64,000 nucleotides of DNA from Phycisphaeraceae bacterium (GTDB lineage Bacteria; Planctomycetota; Phycisphaerae; Phycisphaerales; UBA1924). A program made the position numbers and the translations under genes. The notes below the pieces were generated by a model. The model was not told the origin of the DNA and searched no databases. It saw only the letters and a list, made by a program, of their open reading frames with translations. Where the stretch lies: contig JAJTHN010000012.1 in assembly GCA_021297895.1 (NCBI GenBank), positions 1-64,000 on the forward strand, given 5' to 3'. Below are positions 33,863-42,278 of this stretch, piece by piece (the first letter of the stretch is position 1; each line of letters starts with the position of its first letter).

Positions 33863-34210
33863 TCAGGCGGGCTTCTTCTCAGCGGCAGGAGCCGCGGCGG
33901 CCTTGGCCTTGGCGGCCTCCACGGCCTTGATACGCTTCTCGCGGCGGGCGTTGAACTCCGCGCCGTCGACGATCTTCTGGCTGATGAGCATCGCCATCAC
34001 CGTGTCCGACGGCTGGGCGCCCATCTTGATCCAGTGCTTGATGCGCTCGGCATTGAGCGAGGTCGCCTTGGCGGCGTCCTTGGTCATCGGGTCGTACCAG
34101 CCGAGATTCTCGAGCACCGCGCCGTCGCGCTTGACGCGGGAATCCACCGCGGTGATGCGGTAGAAGGGGAGGTGCGGACGGCCGATGCGAGTCATGCGAA
34201 TACGAACCAC
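33863..34210 (-). CDS. rpsP: 30S ribosomal protein S16
   Basis: A 115-residue S16: VRIRMTRIGRPHLPFYRI, RVKRDGAVLENLGWYDP and ERIKHWIKMGAQPSDTV. A Lys/Ala tail follows (AAKAKAAAAPAAEKKP). The start is the GTG at 34210 (MVRIRMTR), supported by AGGAG seven bases upstream; the ATG five codons later would remove conserved residues, and an upstream ATG would place the Shine-Dalgarno site inside the gene. It is the first gene of the rpsP/trmD/rplS group. Confidence 0.95.
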   Translation of the reverse strand: MVRIRMTRIGRPHLPFYRITAVDSRVKRDGAVLENLGWYDPMTKDAAKATSLNAERIKHWIKMGAQPSDTVMAMLISQKIVDGAEFNARREKRIKAVEAAKAKAAAAPAAEKKPA

Positions 34211-34217
34211 GCGATTG

Positions 34218-34222
34218 CTCCT
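34218..34222 (-). promoter_or_regulatory. Shine-Dalgarno site of rpsP
   Basis: AGGAG on the minus strand, 7 nt before the GTG at 34210. It fixes the rpsP start. Confidence 0.8.
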
Positions 34223-34522
34223 GAATCTGCTCAACACGTCGGCGCGACATCCGTCGGCTCAACGGGTCGAGATGCTAGGCGCGAACCCGCCCGGCAACAA
34301 GCCTGCCGCGGACCCGAAACTGCCACGCCGCATACCCTTACAAATTACGATCGGCGGAGGCTACGATCTGTCATCGTCAATTCTGCGCCTGTCACGGGTC
34401 GCTCGCCGGGCGTGCCGGTCGGAATTTCGCCCCGGCGCGAACTGCGGGGTGGTCGGGGGCGAAGAGGGGGGACGGTTGCCGACGGCGGAGACTCCCCCGA
34501 TTCGACTACGCTCATTGAACGC

Positions 34523-35878
34523 ATGATTTCGCTGCTGCTGCCCATCGCGCGGACGACGTTCCTGGAATCCCTGCGCCAGCCGATTTACTTCGTGCTGCTG
34601 ATGCTCTCGGCCCTGGGGCTGCTGATCAGCACATGGACGAGCGGATTTTCGATGGGGTACACGGAGCAGTCCGAGGTCTCCGGCGACAACAAGATGTTGC
34701 TGGAGGTCGGGATGGCGACGGTGTTCCTGGTGGGGACGCTGATTGCGGGCTTTGTGTCGACCAGTGCGATCAGCCGCGAGATCGAGAACAAGACGGTGCT
34801 GACGATCATCTCCAAGCCCGTGCCGCGGTGGGTGCTGATCGTGGGGAAGTTCATCGGCATCACGCTGGCGACGACGCTGGCGGTGATCACGATGGTCGCG
34901 TTCCTGCTGCTGGCGATCCGGCACGGGGTGATGAGCAACGTCTTTGATGACTATCACGCGCCGGTGATCACCTTTGCGATGTCGGCGTTTGTGATCTCGT
35001 TCTTTGTCGGCGCGTGGGGGAACTTTTTCTACGGCTGGAACTTTGTCCAGACGGCCTCGCTGCTGCTTTGCCCGCTGATTGTCGGCGCGTATGTGCTGAG
35101 CCTGAACTTCGGACGGACCTGGGGCGTGGAGAGCATGAGCGAGGGGTTCCAGCCGCAGATTCTGACGGCGACGGCGTGCATGTCGCTGGCGCTGGCGGTG
35201 CTGACGAGCGTGGCGGTGGCGGCGAGCACGCGGCTCGGGCAGGTGATGACGATCGTGGTGTGCATCGGCGTGCTGGTTTTCGGGCTGCTGAGCAACGTGA
35301 TGGTCGGGCGGTTTGCGTGGGACAACAACTCCATCGCGGTGGTCGCATCGGCCAAGCCGACGACGCCGCGGTTCGAGGGGCTGAAGAATCCGGGCGACGA
35401 GTACACGATCGCTCTCAAGAGCGGGCCGTCGAACGAGATCAGTGTGGGCGGGCCGCTGTGGTACGGGCCGAACCCCAACGGCTTTGGCATGGCGGTGCCG
35501 CGGTTTGTGGCGTGGGCGGGATCGATCAACGACGATGCGATGATGCTCCGTGAGACGCCGGGCGCGCTGGTGATCACGGCGTACAACCGGGAGGAACTGA
35601 CGCTGAACGTTCGGAACGTCGGCGGCGGTGTGGCGGTCGAGCGTGCACCGCGTGAGGGAGACTTCATCTTCGATGCGCCGCCGAAGCGGAATCTCGCCGC
35701 GGCCGGGATCTGGGGCCTGGTGCCCAACTTGCAGTTCTTCTGGCTGCTGGATGCGGTGAGCCAGAACCAGCCGGTGCCGTGGTCGCACATTGTGCTGGTG
35801 TTGACGTACGCGGCGGTGCAGATCGGCGCGTTCCTGTCGCTGGCGGTGATGCTGTTCCAGAAGCGCGATGTCGGCTGA
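34523..35878 (+). CDS. ABC-2 type transporter permease
   Basis: A 451-residue membrane protein. TM1 is at about residues 17-38. Residues 68-92 contain VFLVGTLIAGFVSTSAISREIENKTVLTIISKP in pieces; the REIExKTVxxxxSKP element is diagnostic for ABC-2 family permeases. Four more hydrophobic segments follow, then a soluble region of about 130 residues (about 270-400) before a last TM. The partner ATPase is not adjacent. The start is taken at ATG 34523; the frame upstream runs antisense through rpsP and trmD and is discarded. Substrate unknown. Confidence 0.82.
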   Translation: MISLLLPIARTTFLESLRQPIYFVLLMLSALGLLISTWTSGFSMGYTEQSEVSGDNKMLLEVGMATVFLVGTLIAGFVSTSAISREIENKTVLTIISKPVPRWVLIVGKFIGITLATTLAVITMVAFLLLAIRHGVMSNVFDDYHAPVITFAMSAFVISFFVGAWGNFFYGWNFVQTASLLLCPLIVGAYVLSLNFGRTWGVESMSEGFQPQILTATACMSLALAVLTSVAVAASTRLGQVMTIVVCIGVLVFGLLSNVMVGRFAWDNNSIAVVASAKPTTPRFEGLKNPGDEYTIALKSGPSNEISVGGPLWYGPNPNGFGMAVPRFVAWAGSINDDAMMLRETPGALVITAYNREELTLNVRNVGGGVAVERAPREGDFIFDAPPKRNLAAAGIWGLVPNLQFFWLLDAVSQNQPVPWSHIVLVLTYAAVQIGAFLSLAVMLFQKRDVG

Positions 35879-35923
35879 GACTCGGGGCTTTGTGGGGGAC
35901 GATTTGATGTTCAGGGGACACGC

Positions 35924-36334
35924 ATGGACAGTCTGACGCAAGGGCTGAACCTGCCGCCGGAGAAACCGAAGTCGGGCGAGAAGTCCACGCCCAGAAAGGC
36001 CCAGGGCTCGCAGACGGGACTGGCGGTTTCGGCGGTGGTGATGCTGGCGCTGGCGGCGGTGCTGCTGGCCTGGCAGATGGGTGTGTTCGAGCCGGCGCGA
36101 AGCGGCGCTGGGTCCAGCGGTGGTGCGGATGAGCCGGTGCTGACCTATCACCCGGCGATGCCGATCTCCGGTGGTGCGGGCGGGGCTCCGGCGGTGACGG
36201 GCTCGGCGGCGGCCGCGGCGGGCGATGGAGGTGCGGGGGATCAGAAGAAGCCCGATGCTCCCAAGGCGCACGAGCAGCCGGGTCGGGCACCGATATCTCC
36301 CGGAAGGCCGGGGCAGTTTGATGTGCCACGCTGA
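35924..36334 (+). CDS. Small single-pass membrane protein, unknown
   Basis: A 136-residue protein with a basic/Pro-rich N-terminus, one transmembrane helix at about residues 32-52 (LAVSAVVMLALAAVLLAW) and a low-complexity Gly/Ala/Ser/Pro periplasmic tail. No family is recognised. It follows the ABC-2 permease by 45 bp, so it may be an accessory to it. The tail composition suggests a disordered linker. Confidence 0.6.
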   Translation: MDSLTQGLNLPPEKPKSGEKSTPRKAQGSQTGLAVSAVVMLALAAVLLAWQMGVFEPARSGAGSSGGADEPVLTYHPAMPISGGAGGAPAVTGSAAAAAGDGGAGDQKKPDAPKAHEQPGRAPISPGRPGQFDVPR

Positions 36335-36416
36335 GCGCCGAGCGTGAAGTTCGGCGGGCGATCCGGAGTCGACGGGTCAGAACAGAGCGGACGTGACGAT
36401 TCGGGTGTAGGGGCGT

Positions 36417-36422
36417 GAGGAG
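36417..36422 (+). promoter_or_regulatory. Shine-Dalgarno site of the amylase gene
   Basis: GAGGAG, 8 nt before ATG 36431. It is too close to the alternative starts at 36422 and 36425. Confidence 0.6.
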
Positions 36423-36430
36423 TGATGGAC

Positions 36431-38212
36431 ATGGCGGATGTGCGTGTGCGTTCAGGTCGTGGTGTGGTGGTCGCGGCGTGCGCGGGCACGGTCGCGCTGG
36501 CGATGCTCGCGTGTGCGGGGACGGCGCAGGGGCAGGCGACGGTGAACCCGGACGCCGCGCGGCGGACGCAGGCAGATGCTCCGAGCGTGCCGCCGATGCA
36601 GGTCGAGCCGCAGTGGTGGAACCGGGGCGTGTTCTATCAGATCTTTGTGCGCTCGTTTGCCGACTCGACGACGGGGCCGCTGGCCAATGACGGCATCGGC
36701 GACTTTCAGGGCATCATCGAGCGGCTGGATTATCTCAACGATGGGGACCCGAAGACGACGACGGACCTTGGCATCACCGGGTTGTGGCTGATGCCGATCA
36801 CGGCGTCGCCGACGTACCACGGCTACGACACGACGGACTACTTCACGATCAATCCGCAGTACGGGACCAACGACGACTTCAAGCGGTTCATGGATGAGTG
36901 CCGTCGGCGCGGCATCCGCGTGACGATCGACCTTGTGCTCAATCACTGCGCGGACAAGCACCCGTGGTTCCAGGGGGCGATCGAGCCCGGGAGCGAGAAG
37001 CACGACTGGTTCATCTGGCGTGACAGCAAGCCGGAGTGGAAGGGTCCGTGGAACCAGGAAGTCTGGCACCCGGTGAAACTCGCCGATGGGCGGACGCGGT
37101 ACTACTACGGCATTTTCTCGCCGCGGATGCCCGATGTGAACTATCGCAACGCCGCGGCGAGTACGGCGATGATCGACATGACGCGCTGGTGGCTGCGCGA
37201 GATGCAGGTGGACGGTTTCCGGCTGGACGCGATCCGGCACCTGATCGAGGACGGCCAGACGCAGGAGAACACGCCGGCGACGCACGAGTGGCTTCGGAGT
37301 TTCCGCACGGCGTACAAGGCGGAGAACGCCGAGGCGTTCACGGTGGGCGAGGTGTGGGCGAGCACGCCGGAAGCGGCGGCGTATGTGGGCGATCAGCTCG
37401 ACAGCACGTTCGAGTTCGACCTCGCGGGCAAGATGCTCGAGGCTGTGAACACGGGCAGGGCGACGGCGCTGGCCTCGCAGATGGACCGCACGCTGCGGTG
37501 GTTCCCGCGGCACTCGTTCTCGACGTTTCTGGCCAACCACGATCAGCCGCGGACCATGACGCAGTTGACCGGCGGCAAGGGCAACGCGGCACCGGACTTT
37601 GCCAAGGCGAAGCTCGCCGCGGGCCTGCTGCTGACGCTGCCAGGGGTGCCGTTCATCTATTACGGCGAGGAGATCGGCATGACCGGTCCGAAGCCTGATG
37701 AGAAGATCCGCACGCCGATGCAGTGGACCAATGACGCGGCTCGGGCGGGCTTCACCAAGGGCAAGCCGTGGCAAGCGCCCAACGAGAACACGCGGCAGAT
37801 CAGCGTGCAGGCTCAGGACAAGAACGAGACGTCGCTGCTGAGCACGTATCGGCGGTTCACGCACATGCGCATCGCCAGCCCGGCGTTGAGCATCGGCGAG
37901 TACACGCCGGTGAGCACCGGCAGCGAGAGCGTGCTGGCGTTCCTTCGGCACACCAAGGAGCAGACGATGCTCGTGGTCGCGAATGTGAGCGACAAGCCCG
38001 TGAGCGCGTACGGGCTGAGCGGCAGGCTGCCGGGCGATGCGATCGCGGCGGGCACGAAGGATGCGCTGGCGGCGCGTGAGCGGTCGATGGTTCGAGCGCC
38101 CGCGATGTCGGCGCTGAAGGTGGAAGAGAACGGCGCGTTCGACAAGTACAAGCCCGGCGCATCGATTCCCGCGCGGACGGTGTGGGTGATCGAGCTCGGC
38201 GGAGAGAAGTGA
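36431..38212 (+). CDS. Secreted alpha-amylase family glycosidase (GH13)
   Basis: A 593-residue exported GH13 enzyme. A signal peptide of about 30 residues (VVAACAGTVALAMLACAGTAQGQ) is followed by WWNRGVFYQIFVRSFADS, conserved region I DLVLNHC, region II DGFRLDAIRHL with the nucleophile Asp, region III FTVGEVW with the acid/base Glu, and region IV FLANHDQPR with the transition-state Asp. The C-terminal beta domain (VLAFLRHTKEQTMLVVANVS) is complete. It probably hydrolyses alpha-1,4-glucans outside the cytoplasm; oligo-1,6-glucosidase or trehalose synthase-like activity cannot be excluded. The start at 36431 rests on the GAGGAG site. Confidence 0.9.
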   Translation: MADVRVRSGRGVVVAACAGTVALAMLACAGTAQGQATVNPDAARRTQADAPSVPPMQVEPQWWNRGVFYQIFVRSFADSTTGPLANDGIGDFQGIIERLDYLNDGDPKTTTDLGITGLWLMPITASPTYHGYDTTDYFTINPQYGTNDDFKRFMDECRRRGIRVTIDLVLNHCADKHPWFQGAIEPGSEKHDWFIWRDSKPEWKGPWNQEVWHPVKLADGRTRYYYGIFSPRMPDVNYRNAAASTAMIDMTRWWLREMQVDGFRLDAIRHLIEDGQTQENTPATHEWLRSFRTAYKAENAEAFTVGEVWASTPEAAAYVGDQLDSTFEFDLAGKMLEAVNTGRATALASQMDRTLRWFPRHSFSTFLANHDQPRTMTQLTGGKGNAAPDFAKAKLAAGLLLTLPGVPFIYYGEEIGMTGPKPDEKIRTPMQWTNDAARAGFTKGKPWQAPNENTRQISVQAQDKNETSLLSTYRRFTHMRIASPALSIGEYTPVSTGSESVLAFLRHTKEQTMLVVANVSDKPVSAYGLSGRLPGDAIAAGTKDALAARERSMVRAPAMSALKVEENGAFDKYKPGASIPARTVWVIELGGEK

Positions 38213-38263
38213 TCCGGGAGAGCGGTCGGGCCGCGGTCGTGCTGGGTGGTCCGCGCGATCGCG

Positions 38264-39718
38264 TTACCGCGCCAGCACGCCGTGCGGGCCGATTCCGACG
38301 CCGACGGTGAAGTTGGCGGGGATGAGGGTCGGGCCGGCGTCGGGGGAAGTCACGCCTGCGGGAACGAGCTTGAAGAAGGCCAGTTCGCCGTCGACCGCGC
38401 CGGGATCGAAGGTGCGGAACTGCGGGACGATGATGTGGCGTCCGGCGGTGTCGAAAGCGATGCCCTCGGGCATGGCGTTGATGGGAATCTCGGCGTGGGC
38501 GGTGAGCGTTCCGGTGGCGGGATCTCTGCTGAGCAGCGAGAGCGAGCCGCCGGGGGTCATGCGCGGATCACCATCGGGGAGCATGGCACGCTTGAGGTTC
38601 GCGGTGACGACCCATCGGCCATCGGGGCTGATGGCCAAGCCCTCGGGCGAGATGCCCACGGTGGCGGAGGAGATGAGTTCGTGCTTGGCGGCGTTGCCGG
38701 ACGGGACGGCCGCGAGGCGGATGACGCTGAGCGAGCCTTGCGGCGCGCCGACGAGGTAGCCGTCGACGTTCGGACCCCAGTGCAGGTCGGTGGTGATGAA
38801 GTCCTTGCCATCGGGTGTGAACTGGCCGCTGAGCGGGTGGGGGCCGGTAGGGACGGGCTGGCCCCAGAGCGCGATGCCCGGCGCGCCGTCGTTTCCATCT
38901 GGCGTGAATTCGTAGAACACGACGCGATCAGCGCTGGGGACGGTCACGGCCAGGTGCCGGCTGTCGGGGTGCCAGACGACGCTGGAGACCTTGCCGAGGC
39001 CCTTGTCGGCGATGATGTCCGGGTCGGGGTCGATGGCCGGGAGCGACCAGGTCAGGATCGCGCCGGGCTGGCCATCGGGGGTGATGGGCACGATGACCAG
39101 GCTCTGGCCGCCGCCGACACGCGCGATGGCGACGAACCTCCCGGAGGGATGAACATCGACGGATGTGGGCTGGCCGCCGACATCGATCCGGCCGGTGACC
39201 TTTGGCTGAGCGGGGTTGGACAGGTCGATGATGCTCACGCGTGAGCCCGCGGCCAGGTCGCGCATCGTGCGTGCGCCGGGCCCGGCGGGGCCGCGGCTCT
39301 CGGCGACGTACGCGGTCTTGCCATCGCGGGTGATGGCGAGGCTGGTGGGCGAGCCGATGACGGAGTTGCTGACCTCCAGCGACACAAAGCCGGTGGACCA
39401 GCGCTGCTCCTGTCCCGGGCGCGGGGCCAGCGGCAGGCGGACGAGCGCGAACATGTCACGGTCGGACTCGCTTCGGCGCGCGAGCACGCCGTCGGCGAAG
39501 GCGGTTGCGCCCATGTCGGCATCGCAGATGACGGCGATGTATGTGCCGGCGATGTCGGCGGGGGTGGGGGGCGCGGCGGTGACGCCGCGGAGCGCATCGG
39601 ACTCGCCTGTGCTGCTGGAGCTCTCGCAGCCGGTCCCGAGGGCGGCCAGGGCGCCGAGCATGATGCCGGGCAGGAGGCGGGAGAGGTTTTGGAATCGTGT
39701 GCGGGCGTGCGGGGTCAT
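38264..39718 (-). CDS. Exported YVTN/lactonase-like beta-propeller protein, probable lipoprotein
   Basis: A 484-residue protein with a hydrophobic signal (LLPGIMLGALAALGTGC) and ESSSS after the cysteine, lipoprotein-like although position -3 is not a canonical lipobox residue. The body shows repeated blades of the surface-protein/lactonase propeller type: PTSLAITRDGKTAYVAES, PTSVDVHPSGRFVAIA, VVWHPDSRHLAVTV, GQFTPDGKDFIT, EGLAISPDGRWVVTANL and EGIAFDTAGRHIIVP. No catalytic site is identifiable. The ATG at 39718 is preferred to 39760 because the signal then starts with a short basic region. It is convergent with the amylase gene. Confidence 0.82.
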   Translation of the reverse strand: MTPHARTRFQNLSRLLPGIMLGALAALGTGCESSSSTGESDALRGVTAAPPTPADIAGTYIAVICDADMGATAFADGVLARRSESDRDMFALVRLPLAPRPGQEQRWSTGFVSLEVSNSVIGSPTSLAITRDGKTAYVAESRGPAGPGARTMRDLAAGSRVSIIDLSNPAQPKVTGRIDVGGQPTSVDVHPSGRFVAIARVGGGQSLVIVPITPDGQPGAILTWSLPAIDPDPDIIADKGLGKVSSVVWHPDSRHLAVTVPSADRVVFYEFTPDGNDGAPGIALWGQPVPTGPHPLSGQFTPDGKDFITTDLHWGPNVDGYLVGAPQGSLSVIRLAAVPSGNAAKHELISSATVGISPEGLAISPDGRWVVTANLKRAMLPDGDPRMTPGGSLSLLSRDPATGTLTAHAEIPINAMPEGIAFDTAGRHIIVPQFRTFDPGAVDGELAFFKLVPAGVTSPDAGPTLIPANFTVGVGIGPHGVLAR

Positions 39719-39835
39719 GGGTGTGCTCGGTGGGCGCTTGCGCGGTGATGGGCCAAGCACGCGCAGCGTACGCGAAGGGTGATGCGCGCGTCAGATGGGG
39801 TCAGATGGGTGTGCGCCGGGTTTGTGCCGCGGCGG

Positions 39836-41266
39836 TCAGCCCTTGAGGAGGGCGCCGATGCTCAGCAGCGAGCCGGGGACGTGCTCGGGCTCGATGCGGC
39901 CGGTGGGCTGCGTGCGCAGTGCGGTGAGCAGGGCGCGCAGGTCGCCGGCGAGCGGGGCGACGAAGACCATCGGCTCGCCGGAGATCGGGTGGCGGATGGC
40001 CAGGCGTGCGGCGTGCAGGGCGACGCGCTGGACGCGCGGCTCGTGAGGGCCGGGAAGGGCGCGGCCGCCGTACATGTCGTCGGCCAGCAGCGGATGGCCG
40101 CGATGCTGGAGGTGAACGCGGATCTGATGCGTGCGGCCGGTCTTGAGTTCGACCTCGACGAGGCTCACGCGTGTGGTGTCCTGTGCGCGCGTGGTCTGCT
40201 GCGGCACCAGCGCGGGGCGCAAGCCGGCGAAGTCGTACATGCCGAGCACGCGGTAGATGGTGACGGCGGGCTTGCCGAGATGATCGTGCCGGACGACCTG
40301 CTTTTCGCGATAGCCCTTCTCACGCGAGGGGCTGGGGCCGAGCGGCACGTCGATCACGTCGATCGACGGCTCGAGATGCCCGTGCGCGAAGGCGACGTAG
40401 CGCTTGTCGGCGGTGCGGTGCTCGAACTGCAGGGCGAGTTGCCAGTGCGCCTGTTCGCTTTTGGCAAAGACGATGACGCCGCTGGTCTGGCGGTCCAGCC
40501 GGTGGACGACGCCGGGACGCGCGAACTCCTTGCCGACGGCGGAGAGGTGGCCGGCGGAGCGATGGCGGAAGTGGTACGCCAGCGCGTTGATCATGGTGCC
40601 GGAGAGTTCGCTGCGCGCCGGATGCACGATGATGTCGGGAGACTTGTTGACGACGATCATGTGATCGTCTTCGTAAAGGACGTCGATGGGCAGATCCTGC
40701 TCGGGCAGGTCCCGGCTGGGAGGCGGGGGCAGGAATACCTCCACGCGGTCTCCGGCGCGGAGGTTGGTGCTGCTCTTGGCGGTGCGCGTGTTGACGAGCA
40801 CGCCGCCGTTCTCGATCAGGGCCTGAAGCTTGGCCCGGCTCATGAAGGTGATGCGATCGGTGAGGTACTTGTCGAGGCGCTTGTTCAGGTCGCGCTTGAG
40901 TTTGAAGACGACGCGGGCGGGCGGGAGTTCGTCGTCGGCATCGGCGTCGTCATCGGAGCTCGGGCTTGCGCCGGTCGGCGCGGCGATGAGGGCGGGGGCG
41001 TCCTCATCGAGTTCGATCAGCGCGCCGGGAGAGGGCGGCGCGATCGGAGCCGGAGTTGTGGCGGGGGTGGCCGCGGGTGTCGCGGCGGGAGAGGCGGGTG
41101 CGGTGGCGAGTTGATCGCGCTGCTGCAGATGTCGGCGGACGGCGCGGGCATCGACCTTTCCGCCGGGGGCGATCAGGTCGCTGGTGCGAGGGCGATGGAA
41201 GTCCTCGCCGGAGTCGGCGTTGGGCGTTGGATCGGGACGGGGGTGATTGTGCTTCTTGCTGCTCAC
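39836..41266 (-). CDS. RluA-family 23S rRNA pseudouridine synthase
   Basis: A 476-residue pseudouridine synthase. An N-terminal low-complexity Ala/Pro and Asp/Glu region (about residues 45-115) precedes an S4 RNA-binding domain (RLDKYLTDRITFMSRAKLQALI). The catalytic domain then carries VVNKSPDIIVHPA, the motif VHRLDRQTSGVIVFAKS with the catalytic Asp, and KTGRTHQIRVHLQHRGHPLLAD. The fold matches RluA/RluC/RluD; the exact uridine targets cannot be told, but RluD-like modification of 23S rRNA is likely. The extra N-terminus is unusual. It lies 18 bp after the TPR protein gene and should be co-transcribed. Confidence 0.9.
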   Translation of the reverse strand: MSSKKHNHPRPDPTPNADSGEDFHRPRTSDLIAPGGKVDARAVRRHLQQRDQLATAPASPAATPAATPATTPAPIAPPSPGALIELDEDAPALIAAPTGASPSSDDDADADDELPPARVVFKLKRDLNKRLDKYLTDRITFMSRAKLQALIENGGVLVNTRTAKSSTNLRAGDRVEVFLPPPPSRDLPEQDLPIDVLYEDDHMIVVNKSPDIIVHPARSELSGTMINALAYHFRHRSAGHLSAVGKEFARPGVVHRLDRQTSGVIVFAKSEQAHWQLALQFEHRTADKRYVAFAHGHLEPSIDVIDVPLGPSPSREKGYREKQVVRHDHLGKPAVTIYRVLGMYDFAGLRPALVPQQTTRAQDTTRVSLVEVELKTGRTHQIRVHLQHRGHPLLADDMYGGRALPGPHEPRVQRVALHAARLAIRHPISGEPMVFVAPLAGDLRALLTALRTQPTGRIEPEHVPGSLLSIGALLKG

Positions 41267-41284
41267 GCGGGAGGCTCCCGCGGC

Positions 41285-42190
41285 TCAGGGCTTGGGGGCC
41301 TCGGGAGCCGGGGCGGGCGCGGGTGCCGGAGCAGGAACGGGCGCGGGAATCGGGGTGGGCACCGGCACGGGCTGGCCGCCCTGGGTCATGCCCGAGGGGG
41401 AGATGATGGGGCTCTGGCCGGCCTGGAGGGCCTGGATCTGCTCGGGAGTGAGGTTGAACTCGGTTTTGATGGTCTCGCCGCGGGACTTGATGTCGGCCAG
41501 GGCCATGAGGCCCGGGGCGGACTGGGCTGCACCGAGAGATTCGAGGCGGGACTTGGCCAGGTCGGTCTGGACAGTGAGTTTGGCGTTCTGGGCGACGGGG
41601 ATGACTTCGTCGTAGATTCGGCGTGCGGCCTCGAACTCGCCGACGGACTCCTTGATCGCGGCCAGGCCCATGGCTGCGTTGATGAAGATCACTTCGCGAC
41701 CGCGCTGGCCGCGGGTCTCGTCGGCGACGCCGGCGAAGAGTTTTTCGGCCTGCGCGATGTGGTCCTTGCGCTGCTCTTCGGTGAGGAGATCCTCGGGCTT
41801 CTCGGGCATGCCGTCGGCGTTGAGTTGCTTGCCGGGCTGCGTGCCGCGGAGGGCGCTGATGCGGTGGGCGTCGCCCGCGGCGATGCGGGCGAGGAGCGAA
41901 ACGATGGGGTACTTGGCCTGCTCCTCGGCGACGCGGACCAGGCCGGCGGGATTGCCGCCGGTGCGGATCTCGTCGAGAGCGGCGTTGTACTGCTCCCAGG
42001 CGGTGGCCTCCGCGGCCGAACGCTGGCGCTTGAGGTAGTTCCAGCCGGTGATGGAGCCGACGACCAGCGCGATGATGATCAGCGCGGGGCCGGTCCACTT
42101 CTGGAGGAACTCGATGAAGTCGCGGTTCAGGCGGCTTTCGGTCTGGCCCGCGCCGATTTCGATCTCAGTCTGACGACGGTCAAGGCTCAT
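41285..42190 (-). CDS. Membrane-anchored TPR-like protein with Pro/Ala tail
   Basis: A 301-residue protein with one N-terminal TM (about residues 35-52, ALIIIALVVGSITGWNYL), a periplasmic helical body resembling YfgM/TPR_21 proteins (EQYNAALDEIRTGG, AQAEKLFAGVADETRG, EFEAARRIYDEVIPVAQNAKL), and a C-terminal tail rich in Pro-Ala-Pro. YfgM associates with the Sec translocon and outer-membrane assembly in E. coli; that role here is only suggested. It lies 88 bp after the GTPase gene and 18 bp before the pseudouridine synthase. Confidence 0.7.
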   Translation of the reverse strand: MSLDRRQTEIEIGAGQTESRLNRDFIEFLQKWTGPALIIIALVVGSITGWNYLKRQRSAAEATAWEQYNAALDEIRTGGNPAGLVRVAEEQAKYPIVSLLARIAAGDAHRISALRGTQPGKQLNADGMPEKPEDLLTEEQRKDHIAQAEKLFAGVADETRGQRGREVIFINAAMGLAAIKESVGEFEAARRIYDEVIPVAQNAKLTVQTDLAKSRLESLGAAQSAPGLMALADIKSRGETIKTEFNLTPEQIQALQAGQSPIISPSGMTQGGQPVPVPTPIPAPVPAPAPAPAPAPEAPKP

Positions 42191-42278
42191 GCGTGCAATC
42201 CTCTTGGGGCGCTGGCGATGTCGCGGGGCGATACAGCAGGGTGTCGATCGGCCCGCGAAAGTTCGGTACTTTCAGGGG

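Noticed and set aside
41040-41110. Ala/Pro repeats as a non-coding tandem array
   Set aside because: They lie inside the pseudouridine synthase gene and are explained as a codon-level Pro/Ala linker.
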